This document shows, one piece after another, positions 5,589 to 7,000 of a stretch of 7,000 nucleotides of DNA. Numbering within the stretch: position 1 is the stretch's first letter; each line of letters opens with the position of its first letter. A program made the translations under genes and the position numbers. The DNA is from JBBSIG01 sp038232215. GTDB lineage: Bacteria; Actinomycetota; Thermoleophilia; Gaiellales; Gaiellaceae. The stretch covers positions 1 to 7,000 of the forward strand of contig JBBSIG010000137.1 of NCBI GenBank assembly GCA_038232215.1. Direction: 5' to 3'. Under the pieces are notes generated by a model. The model did not search any database. It saw only the letters and a list, made by a program, of their open reading frames with translations, and was not told the DNA's origin.

Positions 5589-6857
5589 ATGGCTACGACA
5601 AAGCGATTCGACGTGAAGGACCTGGCCCTGGCCGCCGAGGGCGTGCGCCGCATCTCCTGGGCCGATCGGCAGATGCCCGTGCTCGCGGCGATCCGCGAGC
5701 GTTTCGAGCGAGAGCAGCCGCTCAGCGGCTACCGCATCTCGGCCTGCCTGCACGTGACCACCGAGACCGCGAACCTCGCGCGGACGCTCAAGGCGGGCGG
5801 CGCCGACGTCGTTCTCTGCGCCTCGAACCCGCTGTCCACGCAGGACGACGCCGCGGCCGCGCTCGTCGACGAGTTCGACATCTCCGTCTTCGCGATCAAG
5901 GGCGAGGACAACGACACCTACTACCAGCACATCGAGGCGGCCGTGGACCACAAGCCGCAGCTGACGATGGACGACGGGGCCGACGTGATCGGCGTCCTGC
6001 ACTCCGCCCGCCGCGAGCAGCTCGGCGACATCATCGCCGGCACCGAGGAGACGACCACCGGGGTGATTCGCCTGAAGGCGATGGAGGCCGACGGGGCGCT
6101 GAGCTTCCCCGTGATCGCGGTCAACGAGGCGAAGACCAAGCACCTCTTCGACAACCGCTACGGCACGGGCCAGTCCACGATCGACGGGATCGTGCGGGCG
6201 ACGAACATCCTGCTCGCGGGGCGGAAGTTCGTCGTCGCGGGCTACGGCTGGTGCGGGCGGGGAGTCGCGATGCGGGCGAAGGGGATGGGCTCGCACGTGA
6301 TCGTCACCGAGGTCGACCCGATGCGCGCGCTCGAGGCCGTCATGGACGGGTTCGAGGTCCTGCCCATGGAGCGGGCAGCCGAGATCGGAGACATCTTCGT
6401 CACCGCCACGGGCGACAAGTCGGTGATCGCGAGGCGGCACCTCGAGCGGATGAAGGACGGCGCCATCCTCGCGAACACGGGTCACTTCAACGTCGAGATC
6501 GAGATCCCGGCGCTGCGCTCGCTCGCAACCGAGACGCGGGCCGCGCGCGAGTTCGTCGAGGAGTTCACGCTGGCCGACGGCCGCCGCCTCAACCACATCG
6601 CGGACGGGCGGCTCGTCAACCTGTCCGCGGCCGAAGGGCACCCGGCGCAGGTCATGGACATGTCCTTCGCGAACCAGGCGCTCGCCGCCGAGTACGCGGT
6701 CGCGAACGCGGCCACGCTCGAGCGCAAGGTGTACCCGGTGCCCGAGGACATCGACAATGAGATCGCCCGGCTGAAACTCGAGACGATGGGCGTCGGCATC
6801 GACGAGCTGACCGACGAGCAGGAGCGTTACCTCGCCTCCTGGGACGAGGGCACGTGA
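5589..6857 (+). CDS. ahcY: S-adenosylhomocysteinase (S-adenosyl-L-homocysteine hydrolase)
   Basis: This cytosolic, NAD-dependent enzyme splits S-adenosylhomocysteine into adenosine and homocysteine, removing the inhibitory product of methyltransferases and feeding the methionine cycle. All 422 residues align with the family. Catalytic and substrate residues are present: H55 (CLHVTTET), the Asp pair 128-129, E153-E154 (EETTTG), K184, D188 and N189 (FDNRYG), H299 (GHFNVEI) and H351 (EGHPAQVM). The NAD fold is at about 213-245 with GYGWCGRG. Two features place it in the archaeal/Thermotoga-like branch. T193 replaces the cysteine found here in mammalian enzymes (C195), and the protein ends at LASWDEGT without the C-terminal tail that reaches into the neighbouring subunit's NAD site in the mammalian type. 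The ATG at 5589 lies 10 bp after the cupin stop and gives a standard N-terminus. The gene has no obvious functional tie to the sugar genes upstream and is followed by a strong hairpin. Confidence 0.96.
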   Translation: MATTKRFDVKDLALAAEGVRRISWADRQMPVLAAIRERFEREQPLSGYRISACLHVTTETANLARTLKAGGADVVLCASNPLSTQDDAAAALVDEFDISVFAIKGEDNDTYYQHIEAAVDHKPQLTMDDGADVIGVLHSARREQLGDIIAGTEETTTGVIRLKAMEADGALSFPVIAVNEAKTKHLFDNRYGTGQSTIDGIVRATNILLAGRKFVVAGYGWCGRGVAMRAKGMGSHVIVTEVDPMRALEAVMDGFEVLPMERAAEIGDIFVTATGDKSVIARRHLERMKDGAILANTGHFNVEIEIPALRSLATETRAAREFVEEFTLADGRRLNHIADGRLVNLSAAEGHPAQVMDMSFANQALAAEYAVANAATLERKVYPVPEDIDNEIARLKLETMGVGIDELTDEQERYLASWDEGT

Positions 6858-6858
6858 G

Positions 6859-6883
6859 CCGAGGGAACCCTTGGTTCCCTCGG
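6859..6883 (+). terminator. Hairpin terminator after ahcY
   Basis: CCGAGGGAACC (6859-6869) and GGTTCCCTCGG (6873-6883) form a perfect 11-bp stem with a three-base loop, starting one base after the ahcY stop. The sequence after it is pyrimidine-rich (a CTCCCTCCTTCTTC stretch) rather than a pure T-run, as is common for terminators in high-GC bacteria. It probably ends transcription of the whole gene run. Confidence 0.8.
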
Positions 6884-6925
6884 TGGCTCCCTCCTTCTTC
6901 GCTGCGCTCGGGCGAGCACGCACTT

Positions 6926-6967
6926 GGGCTCCCGCCGGGCTGAGCCCGGCTCCGCCCGCGGAGCGGG
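6926..6967. repeat. Cluster of overlapping short inverted repeats
   Basis: Several GC-rich hairpins compete here: GCCGGGC/GCCCGGC (6934-6940 with 6944-6950), GGGCTC/GAGCCC (6926-6931 with 6942-6947), GCTCCGC/GCGGAGC (6949-6955 with 6958-6964, only a two-base loop if fully paired) and CCCGC/GCGGG (6955-6959 with 6963-6967). They could back up the terminator upstream or belong to the leader of a gene beyond the right edge. No coding sequence is recognisable between 6858 and 7000. Confidence 0.5.
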
Positions 6968-7000
6968 ATCGCTTGGACGGCTGCCACTAGAACCCGAGTC

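Noticed and set aside
4416..6923. An 835-codon open frame on the - strand
   Set aside because: It is antisense to three well-supported genes, has shadow composition, and spans even the terminator hairpin.
6973..6993. TTGGAC and TAGAAC near the right edge as a promoter
   Set aside because: The hexamers are only nine bases apart, too close for a sigma-70-type promoter, and the downstream gene is not in the window.

Overview
The window is GC-rich throughout, and every gene I can support lies on the + strand. The codon third positions are almost all G or C, so many long antisense and shifted frames stay open by chance; only the six frames listed show recognisable protein families. An LCP (LytR-CpsA-Psr) cell-wall ligase with a C-terminal LytR_C domain, a GCS2-type carboxylate-amine ligase and an archaeal/Thermotoga-like S-adenosylhomocysteinase together suggest a high-GC Gram-positive lineage. 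A deep-branching actinobacterium such as Thermoleophilia is my best guess, but this is inference from gene content and no marker gene is present.

Layout. (1) 3-902: the 3' part of a GCS2/YbdK-family carboxylate-amine ligase whose N-terminus lies outside the window. (2) 903-1175: a gene-free spacer with four copies of an 11-13 bp motif (GGGGAAGTAGC, often followed by TT) in alternating orientation. They form two long-looped inverted repeats about 155 bp apart, and a plausible -10 box lies just after the last copy. (3) 1176-5578: a compact four-gene run of LCP transferase, UDP-glucose 6-dehydrogenase, small sugar-phosphate nucleotidyltransferase and mannose-6-phosphate-isomerase-like cupin. Its junctions are a 10-bp gap, a 1-bp overlap and a 4-bp overlap. 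(4) 5589-6857: S-adenosylhomocysteinase (ahcY), 10 bp further on, with a possible leaderless promoter of its own. (5) 6858-7000: a strong hairpin terminator and then a hairpin-rich stretch with no gene visible.

How they fit together. The four-gene run reads as a cell-envelope glycopolymer module. Ugd would make UDP-glucuronate, the nucleotidyltransferase and cupin would make or interconvert a second activated sugar, and the LCP protein would attach the finished polymer to the wall outside the membrane. ahcY belongs to the methyl cycle and looks like a neighbour rather than a member. Nothing here is a clearly new defence or mobile system. The most unusual items are the repeated inverted motif ahead of the LCP gene, the extra C-terminal domain of the LCP protein, and the separate but translationally coupled nucleotidyltransferase/cupin pair.
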